From positions 1,412,486 to 1,476,485 of the forward strand of contig NZ_JH993797.1 in NCBI RefSeq assembly GCF_000316115.1: a DNA stretch of 64,000 nt. The letters are read 5' to 3'. A model generated the notes under the pieces. It searched no databases. It saw nothing but the letters and a program-made list of their open reading frames with translations, and was not told the origin of the DNA. The DNA is from Leptolyngbya sp. PCC 7375. GTDB taxonomy: Bacteria > Cyanobacteriota > Cyanobacteriia > Phormidesmidales > Phormidesmidaceae. This document shows positions 19,052 through 28,552 of the stretch, one piece after another (position 1 is the first letter of the stretch; every line of letters starts with the position of its first letter). The position numbers were made by a program, and so were the translations under genes.

Positions 19052-19219
19052 GGCCAACGATCTCAACTGCGGTGTACTATCCTTAGCAAATAATTGCTCC
19101 TTTTCAGGGTAGGGTAGATTTTTCTATTTGCGGTGCTTTTATCAGGGGGGCAGCGGACCATATGATCCTAATCTCCCAACTGCCAGCAACCACTCGGTTA
19201 TCCAGAGATTGTTAACAAC

Positions 19220-20623
19220 TTAGGAGATTTCCACAATGCCCATCATGCCCTGATCTTCATGATCCAGAATATGGCAGTGATAGACTGTACGCCCCACAAA
19301 GTCTTCAAACCGCACTCGAATAACAACTGTCCCATACCCTTGAAGACTCACGGTATCTTTCCAAGCGAGCAGCGGTTCAGGCTGGCCATCACGTTCAATC
19401 ACCTGAAAACGGTTAGTGTGCAAATGAAACGGATGATCAATACTGGCCTGGTTAATCAGTTTCCAATCTTCTATCTGATTTAGACGAACCTGGGTATCTA
19501 CCCGACTCATATCGAAGGATTTGTTATTGATAATAAAACCACTGGAGCTATCACCGATCCCATGGTTCAACACAAATTCTCGTGTGGTAACCGGTGTAGA
19601 CAAGGCCTCAACAGGAATTAATTTCTGAGGTAGCGGTAGCGGCTCAGCATAGTCGCTGGGCTGATAACGCAGGGTGGCAAGAGTGGTTTGGGTAGGCTGC
19701 ACCACACCTGGCATGTATTCAACAGAGTCCCCCAGTGCCTCCACCACAGCGCCAATACCGCGATCATCAGGGAGACTAATGAGCTGATAGTCTCCGGGCT
19801 CTTGTTGACCCGGTATTAGGAGTTCGGCACGTTCACCGGGGGAGAGTCGTAGGATCTCAATTACGGTGGGAGTTGCGATCGCGCCTCGATCCGTCGCTAT
19901 CAGAAACCAGGGATGATTTCGCAGTTGCAGCTGATAAATCCGAGAGGCTGACGCATTGATCAACCGTAGTCGCAGCAATCCATTTTGAGGTATGGTCACC
20001 GTAGGATTACGCTGACCATTGGCTAACAACCATGAACCTTCACGCCCCCACTTTTTGCCCAGAGCATGGAGTTCCAATGGCTGTAGTGTAGGCTCAAAAT
20101 CCTGTAGTACCAGCACAGTCTCATCCGCCTGCTGTAGCTCAGGAATCTCATCCAGGTCTCCGCGAACAATCAACGGACCTGCTAAGCCACCAAATACTTG
20201 TCGAGCCACATCCAGATGGTAGTGAGGATGATACCAAGCTGTAACAGCCGGGTGGTTAGATGGGATTTGAAATTCATAGATGTAGCGCTCACCAGGGGCC
20301 ACCTCTCGAAACACATTATCAATCTCAGGTGAGATGTGTAGTCCGTGATAATGGAGATTAGTGGGTCTATCTAGCTGGTTGACTAGGGTCAAACGCACCG
20401 TATCCCCAGCCCGTACTTCAATCATAGGGCCAGGCAGTTGACCATTGTAGGCCAATAAATGGGTACGCTCATCTGCGATGATCTGTGTCTGAGCTTGGGC
20501 TGTTAACGATAGCTCTAACCCCCCATCCTGACTCGTGACACGACGCGGAGCACGGGCACATTGCGAAAACAATGGCGCACTAGCCGCAATGGCCATACAG
20601 CTAAGAAATTGACGACGATACAT
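19220..20623 (-). CDS. Multicopper oxidase, exported
   Basis: Using the ATG at 20623 the product has 467 residues. The start (MYRRQFLSCMAIAASA) has a twin-arginine-like RR pair and a cysteine at LFSQC that could be a lipobox. All four copper-binding regions are present: HYHGLH, WYHPHYH, the HPFHLH set, and YHCHILDHEDQGMM. These enzymes couple one-electron oxidation (phenols, metal ions such as Cu(I) or Mn(II)) to reduction of O2. The ORF is open to 20791 but the 56 extra residues carry no export signal. Close to metal-transport genes, so copper or metal oxidation is plausible; substrate not known. Confidence 0.85.
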   Translation of the reverse strand: MYRRQFLSCMAIAASAPLFSQCARAPRRVTSQDGGLELSLTAQAQTQIIADERTHLLAYNGQLPGPMIEVRAGDTVRLTLVNQLDRPTNLHYHGLHISPEIDNVFREVAPGERYIYEFQIPSNHPAVTAWYHPHYHLDVARQVFGGLAGPLIVRGDLDEIPELQQADETVLVLQDFEPTLQPLELHALGKKWGREGSWLLANGQRNPTVTIPQNGLLRLRLINASASRIYQLQLRNHPWFLIATDRGAIATPTVIEILRLSPGERAELLIPGQQEPGDYQLISLPDDRGIGAVVEALGDSVEYMPGVVQPTQTTLATLRYQPSDYAEPLPLPQKLIPVEALSTPVTTREFVLNHGIGDSSSGFIINNKSFDMSRVDTQVRLNQIEDWKLINQASIDHPFHLHTNRFQVIERDGQPEPLLAWKDTVSLQGYGTVVIRVRFEDFVGRTVYHCHILDHEDQGMMGIVEIS

Positions 20624-20828
20624 ACAACTCAGTCCAATAGACACAAATTGCCATCTAGATATCGAAGCCAAATGGTAGCATCTATTCGCAATGCCGTTTG
20701 CGTTTAAAATATCAGTGCACTGTACAGTGGCTTGAAGTCTAATCACTCCAAGCCACTGTAGTAAATCTTTAATCAGCTCTCGTTGAAACATAAAGATTCA
20801 CCAAGAGCTGATAAAGACTAATGAATTT

Positions 20829-23057
20829 CTAGCCTACAGTCGTGAAATCTTCAGCTGTCAAACTTCCTGTGAAGGACGTTAGGTTAGCCAAGGTATCATT
20901 ACCTGCCGACAGCCAGGTTTTACCATTTCTAGTCGACTGGTTCAGGTCATCAAAGCTCAGGCTACCGATTTCGATCTTATCGATACCTTGTTCAAAGTCT
21001 CGGATGATCAAATAACCGCGACCTTCGTTCAACACAAATGTGTCGCTGCCGCCTCGACCAAAGGCAATATCGTATTTTTTAGCCGTACCCAAGTTCAGGC
21101 GGTCATCACCGGACCCTGCTTTCACCCGGTCATCGCCTGCACCAGTGAGAATATCTTTAGACCCATCAGATCTCCCATTATGCTTGGTCATGTAAATAAA
21201 GTTATTGCCATCCCCCGCATCAACAGTATCGATCCCTGTTCCTAGACCAATTTTGTCATGGCCTGCCCCAGAGAGAATGGTATAGTTGCCACGTCTGAGC
21301 TTAATTTTGTTGTTGCCATTACCCAGATCAAGCAGGGTACTGTTACCACCACCGGGGTTACCAGGATCAGGCGTATCAGGATTTGAGGGTGTATCCGCGA
21401 TATCAGATACGGTCACACTCAGGGTTTGGGTTGCCGTTAAGGCATCAGAGTCAGTGACGGCAACCTTAACCTTATAGATGTTGTCACCGTTAGCATCACC
21501 AGGCTTTTCAAAATCAGGTGCTGCCTTAAAATTCAACACACCGTTCTTATCAATGGAGAACAAAGCAGCATCTGCTCCACCGTTCAGACGGTAGGTGAGC
21601 CCATCTCCCTCACTGTCTACATCATCAGTACTATTGATATTGAGTACCGCAGTTTTATTCTCAGCAATGGTTACCGAAGAAGATGTTTTGATGGTTGGAG
21701 CCACTTTGCTGGGTTCGCTCGGATTGTCCGGTTCATTGGGTTCGCTGGACTCGTTAACATCTTTAATTGTGATGCTGAGGTTTTGAGTGGCCGTCTTAGA
21801 ATCAGAGTCAGTGACGGCAACCTTAACCTTATAGATGTTGTCACCGTTAGCATCACCAGGCTTTTCAAAATCAGGTGCTGCCTTAAAATTCAACACACCG
21901 TTCTTATCAATGGAGAACAAAGCAGCATCTGCTCCACCGTTCAGACGGTAGGTGAGCCCATCTCCCTCACTGTCTACATCATCAGTACTATTGATATTGA
22001 GTACCGCAGTCCCATTTTCAGAGATTGTCACTGCCGAAGGAGTTTGAATGGTTGGAGCCACTTTAGCGGGTGGCTGATTGGGTGATGAGTCACTCTGAAA
22101 CCCATCTAAAAGACCCTCATAAGCAAGTTTAGGCTTGTAATTTTCATCGAAAATATGGGCATCTCCAAAGCCCTTGAAGAAACCAGGTATCCATGAATAG
22201 CGATCCGTGAATCCCCAAAGAGTCACTGAACTACAATTGTCTGCTTCTAAACAAGTTTCAACAATCTGTTCATAGATCGCTGCTTGATTGCGTACTTCTG
22301 CCTGAGAAGCTGGTTTTCTAATGCGCACGTCAGCTTCTGTGACCTGAACTTCCAGGCCAAGGGCACCAAGACGTCGCATGTTGTCGGCAACACTATTAAA
22401 ATTACGAGGGTCTTCCTCTGGCATATGCATCTGGAAGCCAACACCATCAATAGGTACACCGTCCGCCTTCAGGTCTGATACCAACCGATAAATACCGTTA
22501 GATTTTCTGTTGATTTCAGAATTTCTATAATCGTTGTAGAGAAGTACGGCATTGGGGTCAGCCTCATGGGCCCATTTAAAGGCAAGTTCAATGTACTCAG
22601 GGCCAATCTCCTTGAGCCAGAATGAATTTCGAAGTGTTCCGTCTTCGTTAACAGCCTCATTAACAACATCCCATACAGGTATTTCCCCTTTATACCGCCC
22701 TACAACTGTTTTGATGTGGTTTTCGAGGATACCCAGCAGCTCTCGGCGGCTCCAGTTCCCGTTTTCTATCCATTTTGGAATTTCTTTGTGCCAAACGAGG
22801 GTATGCCCCCTTAAATCCATGTTATTTTTGCTAGCAAAGTTCACTAGTGCATCAGACTTACTAAAGTCAAAGCGACCTCGCTCAGGTTGTAGGAACCTGA
22901 ACTTCATTTCATACTCAGCCGTGATGCTGTTAAACTCCTTCGCAATAGTTTCTCGGTAGCGGCTATCACTTTTCAGGCGACGAGCTTGAACAGCAGTTCC
23001 GATCACCATATTTTGTTTTTTGGCTGCGGAACGTAACGTACGATCGTTGTTGTTCAT
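20829..23057 (-). CDS. GH10 endo-beta-1,4-xylanase with cadherin-like and RTX regions
   Basis: The 742-residue product has a GH10 TIM-barrel domain at about 10-325 with acid/base Glu134 (WDVVNEAV) and nucleophile Glu241 (EVQVTEAD), then two cadherin-like domains (about 335-440 and 455-560) that are near-identical, and a glycine/aspartate-rich RTX calcium-binding region (about 575-700). There is no signal peptide; RTX C-terminal parts are usually exported by type I secretion, whose genes are not in the window. It would cut xylan-type plant or algal polysaccharide outside the cell. Some cyanobacteria carry such enzymes, but they are uncommon. Confidence 0.88.
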   Translation of the reverse strand: MNNNDRTLRSAAKKQNMVIGTAVQARRLKSDSRYRETIAKEFNSITAEYEMKFRFLQPERGRFDFSKSDALVNFASKNNMDLRGHTLVWHKEIPKWIENGNWSRRELLGILENHIKTVVGRYKGEIPVWDVVNEAVNEDGTLRNSFWLKEIGPEYIELAFKWAHEADPNAVLLYNDYRNSEINRKSNGIYRLVSDLKADGVPIDGVGFQMHMPEEDPRNFNSVADNMRRLGALGLEVQVTEADVRIRKPASQAEVRNQAAIYEQIVETCLEADNCSSVTLWGFTDRYSWIPGFFKGFGDAHIFDENYKPKLAYEGLLDGFQSDSSPNQPPAKVAPTIQTPSAVTISENGTAVLNINSTDDVDSEGDGLTYRLNGGADAALFSIDKNGVLNFKAAPDFEKPGDANGDNIYKVKVAVTDSDSKTATQNLSITIKDVNESSEPNEPDNPSEPSKVAPTIKTSSSVTIAENKTAVLNINSTDDVDSEGDGLTYRLNGGADAALFSIDKNGVLNFKAAPDFEKPGDANGDNIYKVKVAVTDSDALTATQTLSVTVSDIADTPSNPDTPDPGNPGGGNSTLLDLGNGNNKIKLRRGNYTILSGAGHDKIGLGTGIDTVDAGDGNNFIYMTKHNGRSDGSKDILTGAGDDRVKAGSGDDRLNLGTAKKYDIAFGRGGSDTFVLNEGRGYLIIRDFEQGIDKIEIGSLSFDDLNQSTRNGKTWLSAGNDTLANLTSFTGSLTAEDFTTVG
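21444..21653. repeat. 210-base direct repeat, copy 1 (xylanase gene)
   Basis: Identical base for base to 21801-22010, at a distance of 357 bases (119 codons). It encodes most of one cadherin-like domain. Confidence 0.95.
21801..22010. repeat. 210-base direct repeat, copy 2 (xylanase gene)
   Basis: Second copy of the cadherin-like coding repeat. The lack of any base difference, even at third codon positions, points to a recent duplication or ongoing gene conversion. Confidence 0.95.
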
Positions 23058-23655
23058 AATGAAGTGAATTAGATCTCATGATTTTCTGAAGCCAGCAAAA
23101 ACGTTTACTACGACATCACCAATCTCTGCGACCGTGAGGTTTCTCACGATCACAAGATTTTGATCGTTAAAATTGTTACCTACAACAGGGGTATGTTCGG
23201 TGGAAATACGAACTTTGAGAGTTCCTGTTCAGGTGCTCTAAGTTACTTCAAACTAAAGAGAAGCGCACTGCAAAACTTCCCTTACCTCGGGTTAGAGGTA
23301 ACACGTTGTTAGAAGATGACGATCGATATGTTGCCAATAATTTAGGGTTGTATTCAAGTTTTCAAAGCACCTTTAATGCTTTGTTGTATGACTATCAGAA
23401 CACACTTCACATAAGGTATCTCGGATAGGGGCAATATGGCAGCTACCTCTAATGAAAAGATTGTGAGTATTTGATGAAGAAGATCGTTTACAGGGCAGAA
23501 AACTGCTTCTGCAACCAAAAAAAGTAAAATTTAGCGGATATTAGAGTTTATGTTTGAATTACTTGGATGGACTTGAGTTAAAAGCACTTCTCTTGGAAAT
23601 AATAAATAGCTCAAGGTATATGTTTTGAACTATTAAGGGGAGAGAGGTTTATAAA
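23058..23655. other. Intergenic region upstream of the xylanase gene
   Basis: About 600 AT-rich bases. I see no gene remnant or strong repeat. The xylanase promoter should lie in its left part; the ribosome site of the small plus-strand frame is at the right end. Confidence 0.4.
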
Positions 23656-23838
23656 GTGAAACTATATATAGTGTTTGCCAAACGCATTGAAAATGCCTTT
23701 GATCATCACTCATGTACACCACCAGACTGTATGCATCTCAACGATGAGCTGTTATCGCAATATACGCCAGACAAAGATGTTTCAGACTATCCATCAACAT
23801 CTTTGTCCGCTTTAGAAAATCAATGCTCCAGCCACTGA
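23656..23838 (+). CDS. Possible small hypothetical protein
   Basis: A 60-codon frame starts at a GTG with a good purine-rich ribosome site (GGGGAGAGAGG) about 10 bases upstream. The peptide is not similar to anything I recognise and has no membrane segment. It is included because of the ribosome site; it could equally be chance. Confidence 0.25.
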   Translation: MKLYIVFAKRIENAFDHHSCTPPDCMHLNDELLSQYTPDKDVSDYPSTSLSALENQCSSH

Positions 23839-23958
23839 TGATTTAGGGAAATCAATCGATCTAGATAAGATGGCTCTACATCAATATTTTCCGGATTAGC
23901 TCCTCCGGAATATCGACAACATCTGGACAGTTTACTACTGGCTGTATTAAAGGCTGTA

Positions 23959-25137
23959 TTAGAGCTGAGGCGCTAGCTGATGAGTTGCTGGGACCGTGTA
24001 CTCCTTGATGTAGCCAGACCTCAGTACCTCTGCTAAGCTCGCTTTGGCTTGCCATTGCTCCACCATAGCTTGGGCAGGGGTTTGCTTTGCATGAACAAAA
24101 TTCCATAGAGGCTGTAATAATTTTCTCTCATGGCTTTCCACCAGAGATTGTTCAGCAGCTGTTAAAAGTGCGATCGCATGTTCATAGATCTCAACATCTT
24201 GGAAACCATAGATCGCAGCCCGTTGATGCTTTTCTGCATCGGGTACTAAGGCTGAACCAGATAATGTTGTATCTAAGACAATCCCTTTCATTAAAGCCAG
24301 GAGACTACCATAAAGCTCAAAGTCACCACAGCTATCGCAGGCTTTAAACTCAATGCGTCCTATTTCTGCTGGCAGACGAGCAATTTTTGTTAGGGAGGGT
24401 GAACTTGTGATCAAGTCTGTAGGTTTTTCGACAAACACCATCGCAGCCGGTCGTAGCCCTGTGCGTCTATGGGTCCGCACCGACAGGCCCGACCATAGTT
24501 GTTGCCCATAGAATGGTGAACTAAAACTAAACGGCACCATAGCAGGACTATAGTAAGTTAGTTTTTTACCAGCTTGGATCAAGCTAGCAGTAGAAAGACC
24601 ACGAATCGAAAAATTAAGATCTGGACCATAGGTCAACATGGGAATATGCGCCGTCTGTTTTTCCGGTGACGCTTCCCGTCGGCTAGTCTCATAGTTGTTA
24701 AGGGGTGGCTTTGGCGTAAATGTTGTTTGCACCGGATTAAAGCTGGTTAAAACAGGAAGTAAACCACTAGGACGAGCTACTGCCCACAGCTGCATAAAAC
24801 TCTCTCGCAGTTCTTGAACTGCTCCAGCGATTGTTGGCTGAAGTGTGGTACGAATTTCAATTCCTTTTGGCATACAATCAACAAGTTCACCTGTTTCAGA
24901 AAATCTCTCATAGCCTTCGATGTACCAACGTTTACGCTTTATTCCTGCATCCCCAATTCGCAGTTGAGGATAGTCGGACTCATAGATCGGCAACTGTTCT
25001 ACCAACTGCTCAAATCGCTGAAATGAAGTATTGGAAAAATCAGCAAATTGATTTGTTCGCTGATCCCAAAAAGCAACTTCATGCTCTAGACCAAATTGAT
25101 AGGGACTTATCGGTTGATTAGTAGATGAATGACTCAT
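23959..25137 (-). CDS. gshA: Glutamate-cysteine ligase, cyanobacterial type
   Basis: The 392-residue product is the cyanobacterial/plant-like form of glutamate-cysteine ligase, first step of glutathione synthesis (glutamate + cysteine + ATP). Recognisable parts are the N-terminal YQFGLEHEVAFWD, GIEIRTTLQP near residue 92, GPDLNFSIRG, and the C-terminal GRIEFKACDSCGDFELY. Length is normal for the family. It stands divergent to the copper-chaperone gene, separated by 339 bases that hold two palindromes. Cytosolic. Confidence 0.9.
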   Translation of the reverse strand: MSHSSTNQPISPYQFGLEHEVAFWDQRTNQFADFSNTSFQRFEQLVEQLPIYESDYPQLRIGDAGIKRKRWYIEGYERFSETGELVDCMPKGIEIRTTLQPTIAGAVQELRESFMQLWAVARPSGLLPVLTSFNPVQTTFTPKPPLNNYETSRREASPEKQTAHIPMLTYGPDLNFSIRGLSTASLIQAGKKLTYYSPAMVPFSFSSPFYGQQLWSGLSVRTHRRTGLRPAAMVFVEKPTDLITSSPSLTKIARLPAEIGRIEFKACDSCGDFELYGSLLALMKGIVLDTTLSGSALVPDAEKHQRAAIYGFQDVEIYEHAIALLTAAEQSLVESHERKLLQPLWNFVHAKQTPAQAMVEQWQAKASLAEVLRSGYIKEYTVPATHQLAPQL

Positions 25138-25285
25138 GCTGATGCACCCTGAGGTTCAAAGGTTTCTTGCCAATACTGGCAATATAGAGATCACTCACAA
25201 TGCAATAAAATGTCAATAGAAATACCGACTTTCATCAATATATCTGGAGTATTGCAACATAAACCATACAGAAGTATTGATGCTT

Positions 25286-25305
25286 AGGCCTTTTATATAA
25301 GGCCT
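25286..25305. repeat. Inverted repeat in the gshA upstream region
   Basis: AGGCCTT (25286-25292) and AAGGCCT (25299-25305) form a short 7-base stem with a TA-rich loop. Possible operator or weak terminator-like structure. Confidence 0.35.
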
Positions 25306-25344
25306 TCGTGCAAACGCAGTATAAACGTTGATTTCATTATCGAT

Positions 25345-25377
25345 GAATTTTAATGATAATAAATATCATTAAAATTC
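25345..25377. promoter_or_regulatory. 14-base perfect palindrome resembling a Fur/Zur box
   Basis: Arms at 25345-25358 and 25364-25377 pair perfectly around a 5-base loop. The centre matches the cyanobacterial Zur pattern TGATAAT-N-ATTATCA at all but one fixed position and the Fur box at 15 of 19. It lies between gshA and the metal chaperone gene and could control either. The AT-rich arms could also form a hairpin in RNA. Confidence 0.45.
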
Positions 25378-25418
25378 AAATTACTGCCCACAATTGCGGC
25401 CTTTCTTTTCAAGTCCCC

Positions 25419-25450
25419 TAGACTCTCTAGCTAACTAGAGGGTTTAAGCT
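25419..25450 (+). promoter_or_regulatory. MerR-family-type metal-responsive promoter
   Basis: A perfect palindrome, CTCTAGCTAACTAGAG (25425-25440), sits between a -35-like TAGACT (25419) and a -10-like TTTAAG/TAAGCT (from 25443), with an over-long spacer of about 18-20 bases. Elongated spacers with a CTC...GAG dyad are the hallmark of CueR/ZntR-type promoters. It is 27-58 bases before the HMA protein start. No MerR gene is in the window. Confidence 0.5.
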
Positions 25451-25476
25451 AGGGGTAATCCATCAGAATCAAGCTC

Positions 25477-25674
25477 ATGGCACTTCAGTTAACGGTTCCT
25501 AACATGGCCTGTGATGTCTGCGCAAAAAACATCACAAATGCCGTAAAAGCATTAGACAGCAATGCCGCTGTCACTGCCGACCCTAACACCAAGCAGGTAG
25601 ACATCGACACAGAAGTGGCTGAAACCGCTATACGAGAAGCCCTCGAAAACGCAGGTTATCCTCCAGCTGCTTAG
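25477..25674 (+). CDS. HMA-domain metal chaperone (CopZ/Atx1-like)
   Basis: The 65-residue product is a single heavy-metal-associated domain with the MACDVC metal-binding loop (residues 10-15, M-x-C-x-x-C) and a beta-alpha-beta-beta-alpha-beta length. Such proteins carry Cu(I) to a partner ATPase in the cytosol. The copper ATPase gene follows 162 bases downstream, and a MerR-type promoter precedes this gene, so the two are probably metal-induced together. Confidence 0.88.
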   Translation: MALQLTVPNMACDVCAKNITNAVKALDSNAAVTADPNTKQVDIDTEVAETAIREALENAGYPPAA

Positions 25675-25836
25675 AAATAAGGGGGCTAAATCTTCATCAC
25701 CGAGTCCTACTAAGTCGGGGTTTCTTCCCGCCTGGGAGGGCATGAGGTGTCGGTTTGTTAAGTACTGCATTGCCTCCAGTGTTCGCTTCCCCACCCGCTG
25801 CCAGTCTATGCCATGGGTAGAACCCAGGAGACCATC

Positions 25837-28089
25837 ATGACTACCGCAACCTTAGTGCTCAAAGGTATGAGCTGTGCGGCCTGTGCCAACAGTATCGAAA
25901 CGGCTATTCAACAAGTGCCAGGGGTGAAAAAGGCCCAGGTCAACTTTGCAAGCCAACAGGCTAGCGTTGACTACGACGAGCGCAGCACTAGCCTGGATGT
26001 TATTCAGGCAGCTGTTGCTGATGCAGGCTATGGAGCGGCGGCTGTTAGGGAGATGAGTCTGGAGGCTGATCGTATCGAACAGCAAGCAGAACAACGGGCG
26101 CGTTTGTCGCGGGTGGTGGTCAGCGGCATTATTGGTATCGTGCTGATTGTTGGCACCATGCCTGCCATGTTAGGGATTCACATTCCTGGATGGCCGATGT
26201 TTTTGCACAATGCCTGGCTGCAGTTGGTGTTATCGACACCGGTTTTGTTCTGGTGTGGTCAGTCATTTTTTGTGGGTGCATGGAAAGCTTTGACCCATCG
26301 AGCGGCCAACATGAACACGTTGGTAGCGCTAGGGACGGGCACTGCCTATATTTATTCCCTATTTGTCACCCTGTTTCCCAATGTACTTACGGCTCAAGGG
26401 CTCAAGCCTGCGGTATATTATGAAGCCGCTGTGGTGATTATTGCGCTGCTACTGTTGGGGCGGTATTTAGAAAATCGGGCCAGGAGACAAACGTCGGACG
26501 CGATTCGTCAGCTGATGGGGCTGCAGCCCAATATAGCTAGAGTGGTCCGTCAGGACCAAGAAATGGATATCCCCGTTGAGGATGTGGTGGTGGGCGATAT
26601 CGTGGCGGTGCGCCCTGGTGAGAAAATACCCGTGGATGGGGATGTGGTGTCAGGCTTATCGACCGTGGATGAGTCTATGGTGACGGGTGAACCGATGCCT
26701 GTGCAAAAACGGGGTGGAGACGAAGTCATTGGCGCAACTATTAATAAAACGGGCAGTTTTCGCTTTCGTGCGGCACGGGTCGGTAGAGATACGGTCCTCG
26801 CCCAGATTGTGCAGCTAGTGCAGGCAGCCCAGGGGTCAAAAGCGCCGATTCAAAAGCTGGCAGACCAGGTGACTGGATTATTTGTACCGATTGTGATTGC
26901 GATCGCACTCCTCACCTTCACCCTCTGGTTCAATCTCACGGGCAACACCACCCTATCCCTCCTCACCACCGTCGGCGTCTTAATCATCGCCTGCCCCTGT
27001 GCATTAGGATTGGCCACACCCACATCGATCATGGTAGGTACCGGTAAAGGGGCTGAAAACGGCATTTTGATTAAAGACGCCGAGAGTTTGGAACAGGCCC
27101 ACAGGCTACAGACGATTGTCATGGATAAAACCGGCACCCTCACCCAGGGCAAACCCATGGTGACGGACTACCTGACGGTCAGGGGAACGGCCAATCGCAA
27201 CGAAATCAGACTACTCCAGCTAGCTGCCGCCGTTGAGCATCAGTCAGAGCATCCTTTAGCGGCAGCCATCGTCAACTATGGGCAGGCGCAGGGTGTCGAT
27301 AACCTACCAGAGGTCCAGGAGTTTGAGGCCATTGTGGGCAGCGGTGTCCAGGGGACTGTCAATGGTCAGCAGGTGCAAATTGGTACCGAACGCTGGATGC
27401 AGAGCCTGGGGATTAATACCAAGACTTTGCAGTCTCGACGACAGGCTTGGGAGTTGGCCGCTAAAACCACCGTATGGGTTGCAGTAGATGGTAAAGCAGA
27501 AGCGCTGCTTGGCATTGCCGATGCCTTGAAACCATCGTCTGCAGAAGTCGTGCGGCATTTACAGCGCCTGGGTTTAGAAGTGGTGATGCTGACGGGGGAT
27601 AACCCGGCAACGGCTGCCGCCATTGCGCAGGATGTGGGCATTCGCCGATATATTGCCAGCGTACGGCCCGACCAAAAAGCCGCCCATGTGCAACAGCTGC
27701 AGGCTACCGGGAAACGGGTAGCCATGGTGGGCGATGGTATTAATGATGCCCCCGCCCTGGCCCAGGCAGATGTGGGCATTTCCATTGGGACAGGGACGGA
27801 TATTGCGATCGCAGCCAGCGATATCACCCTAATTTCAGGTGACCTCAGCGGCATTGTCACGGCCATCCGCCTCAGTAAAGCCACCATGGCCAATATTCGC
27901 CAAAATTTGTTCTTTGCCTTTATCTACAACGTGGTGGGCATTCCGGTGGCCGCTGGGATTCTTTATCCCATCTTTGGCTGGCTGTTGAACCCAATGATTG
28001 CTGGGGCTGCCATGGCCTTTAGTTCGGTCTCTGTGGTGACCAATGCGCTACGGCTGAGAAAGTTTAGACCGCAAGGGGTACGACTATGA
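25837..28089 (+). CDS. Copper-translocating P1B ATPase
   Basis: The product, 750 residues from the ATG at 25837, has one N-terminal HMA domain ([12 protein letters not shown]), eight predicted membrane segments, the copper CPC motif in [18 protein letters not shown], and [16 protein letters not shown]. The start is chosen because AGGAG lies 7 bases before it; the frame is open to 25813. Cyanobacteria have two such pumps (CtaA and PacS) importing copper to or into the thylakoid; sequence alone does not say which this is. A 64-residue membrane protein overlaps its stop. Confidence 0.92.
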   Translation: MTTATLVLKGMSCAACANSIETAIQQVPGVKKAQVNFASQQASVDYDERSTSLDVIQAAVADAGYGAAAVREMSLEADRIEQQAEQRARLSRVVVSGIIGIVLIVGTMPAMLGIHIPGWPMFLHNAWLQLVLSTPVLFWCGQSFFVGAWKALTHRAANMNTLVALGTGTAYIYSLFVTLFPNVLTAQGLKPAVYYEAAVVIIALLLLGRYLENRARRQTSDAIRQLMGLQPNIARVVRQDQEMDIPVEDVVVGDIVAVRPGEKIPVDGDVVSGLSTVDESMVTGEPMPVQKRGGDEVIGATINKTGSFRFRAARVGRDTVLAQIVQLVQAAQGSKAPIQKLADQVTGLFVPIVIAIALLTFTLWFNLTGNTTLSLLTTVGVLIIACPCALGLATPTSIMVGTGKGAENGILIKDAESLEQAHRLQTIVMDKTGTLTQGKPMVTDYLTVRGTANRNEIRLLQLAAAVEHQSEHPLAAAIVNYGQAQGVDNLPEVQEFEAIVGSGVQGTVNGQQVQIGTERWMQSLGINTKTLQSRRQAWELAAKTTVWVAVDGKAEALLGIADALKPSSAEVVRHLQRLGLEVVMLTGDNPATAAAIAQDVGIRRYIASVRPDQKAAHVQQLQATGKRVAMVGDGINDAPALAQADVGISIGTGTDIAIAASDITLISGDLSGIVTAIRLSKATMANIRQNLFFAFIYNVVGIPVAAGILYPIFGWLLNPMIAGAAMAFSSVSVVTNALRLRKFRPQGVRL

Positions 28090-28280
28090 CACTCAAATCT
28101 TTTTTGCTTAGTGGTTTATTTTGTCTGGGTTTGATTGCCAGCACAGCATCCCTGGCTAGTGCCAACGTTGGCAGTATTCAGGCGATTGAACAGCCGTTGG
28201 TGGTCAAATTTGGGGTGACTGTCATGGGGTTAGGATTGCTTGCGTTAGAACTGTGGTGGTTTCTTGGCAAGAAGACATGA
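28086..28280 (+). CDS. Small membrane protein coupled to the copper ATPase
   Basis: The 64-residue product starts in the ATGA overlap with the ATPase stop (28086-28089), a strong sign of translational coupling. It has an N-terminal signal or membrane segment ([19 protein letters not shown]) and a second one at 44-60 ending ELWWFLGKK. The family is unknown to me; similar short proteins are found beside copper genes in cyanobacteria (recollection, not checked). Likely an accessory of the pump or a regulator of it. Confidence 0.65.
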   Translation: MTLKSFLLSGLFCLGLIASTASLASANVGSIQAIEQPLVVKFGVTVMGLGLLALELWWFLGKKT

Positions 28281-28302
28281 AGGGCGAATAATTGTTTTCC
28301 TT

Positions 28303-28547
28303 TGTAGGGGCGCACAGCAGTGCGCCCTTCGATATTTGGCATAATCATCCAACCATCCGTACCTTATCAATCCTGCATTGGGCGCACAGCAGTGCGCCCT
28401 TCGATATTTGGCATAATCATCCAACCATCCGTACCTTATCAATCCTGCATTGGGCGCACAGCAGTGCGCCCTTCGATATTTGGCATAATCATCCAACCAT
28501 CCATACCTTATCAATCCTGCATTGGGCGCACAGCAGTGCGCCCCTAC
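28303..28547. repeat. 72-base tandem repeat array ending in a dispersed palindrome
   Basis: Units begin at 28308, 28380, 28452 and 28524, each opening with the hairpin GGGCGCACAGCAGTGCGCCC; the last is only the hairpin. The spacer bases are almost identical (one change at about 28503). The outer edges are TGTAGGGG and CCCCTACG, so the array looks like one dispersed repeat expanded by duplication. It fills the gap between two convergent genes and ends 6 bases from the hybrid-kinase stop. Confidence 0.9.
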
Positions 28548-28552
28548 GGGGG

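Noticed and set aside
28308..28547. CRISPR array (regular hairpin repeats with spacers)
   Set aside because: Spacers are identical to each other, and repeats with spacer form one 72-base tandem unit; no cas genes nearby.
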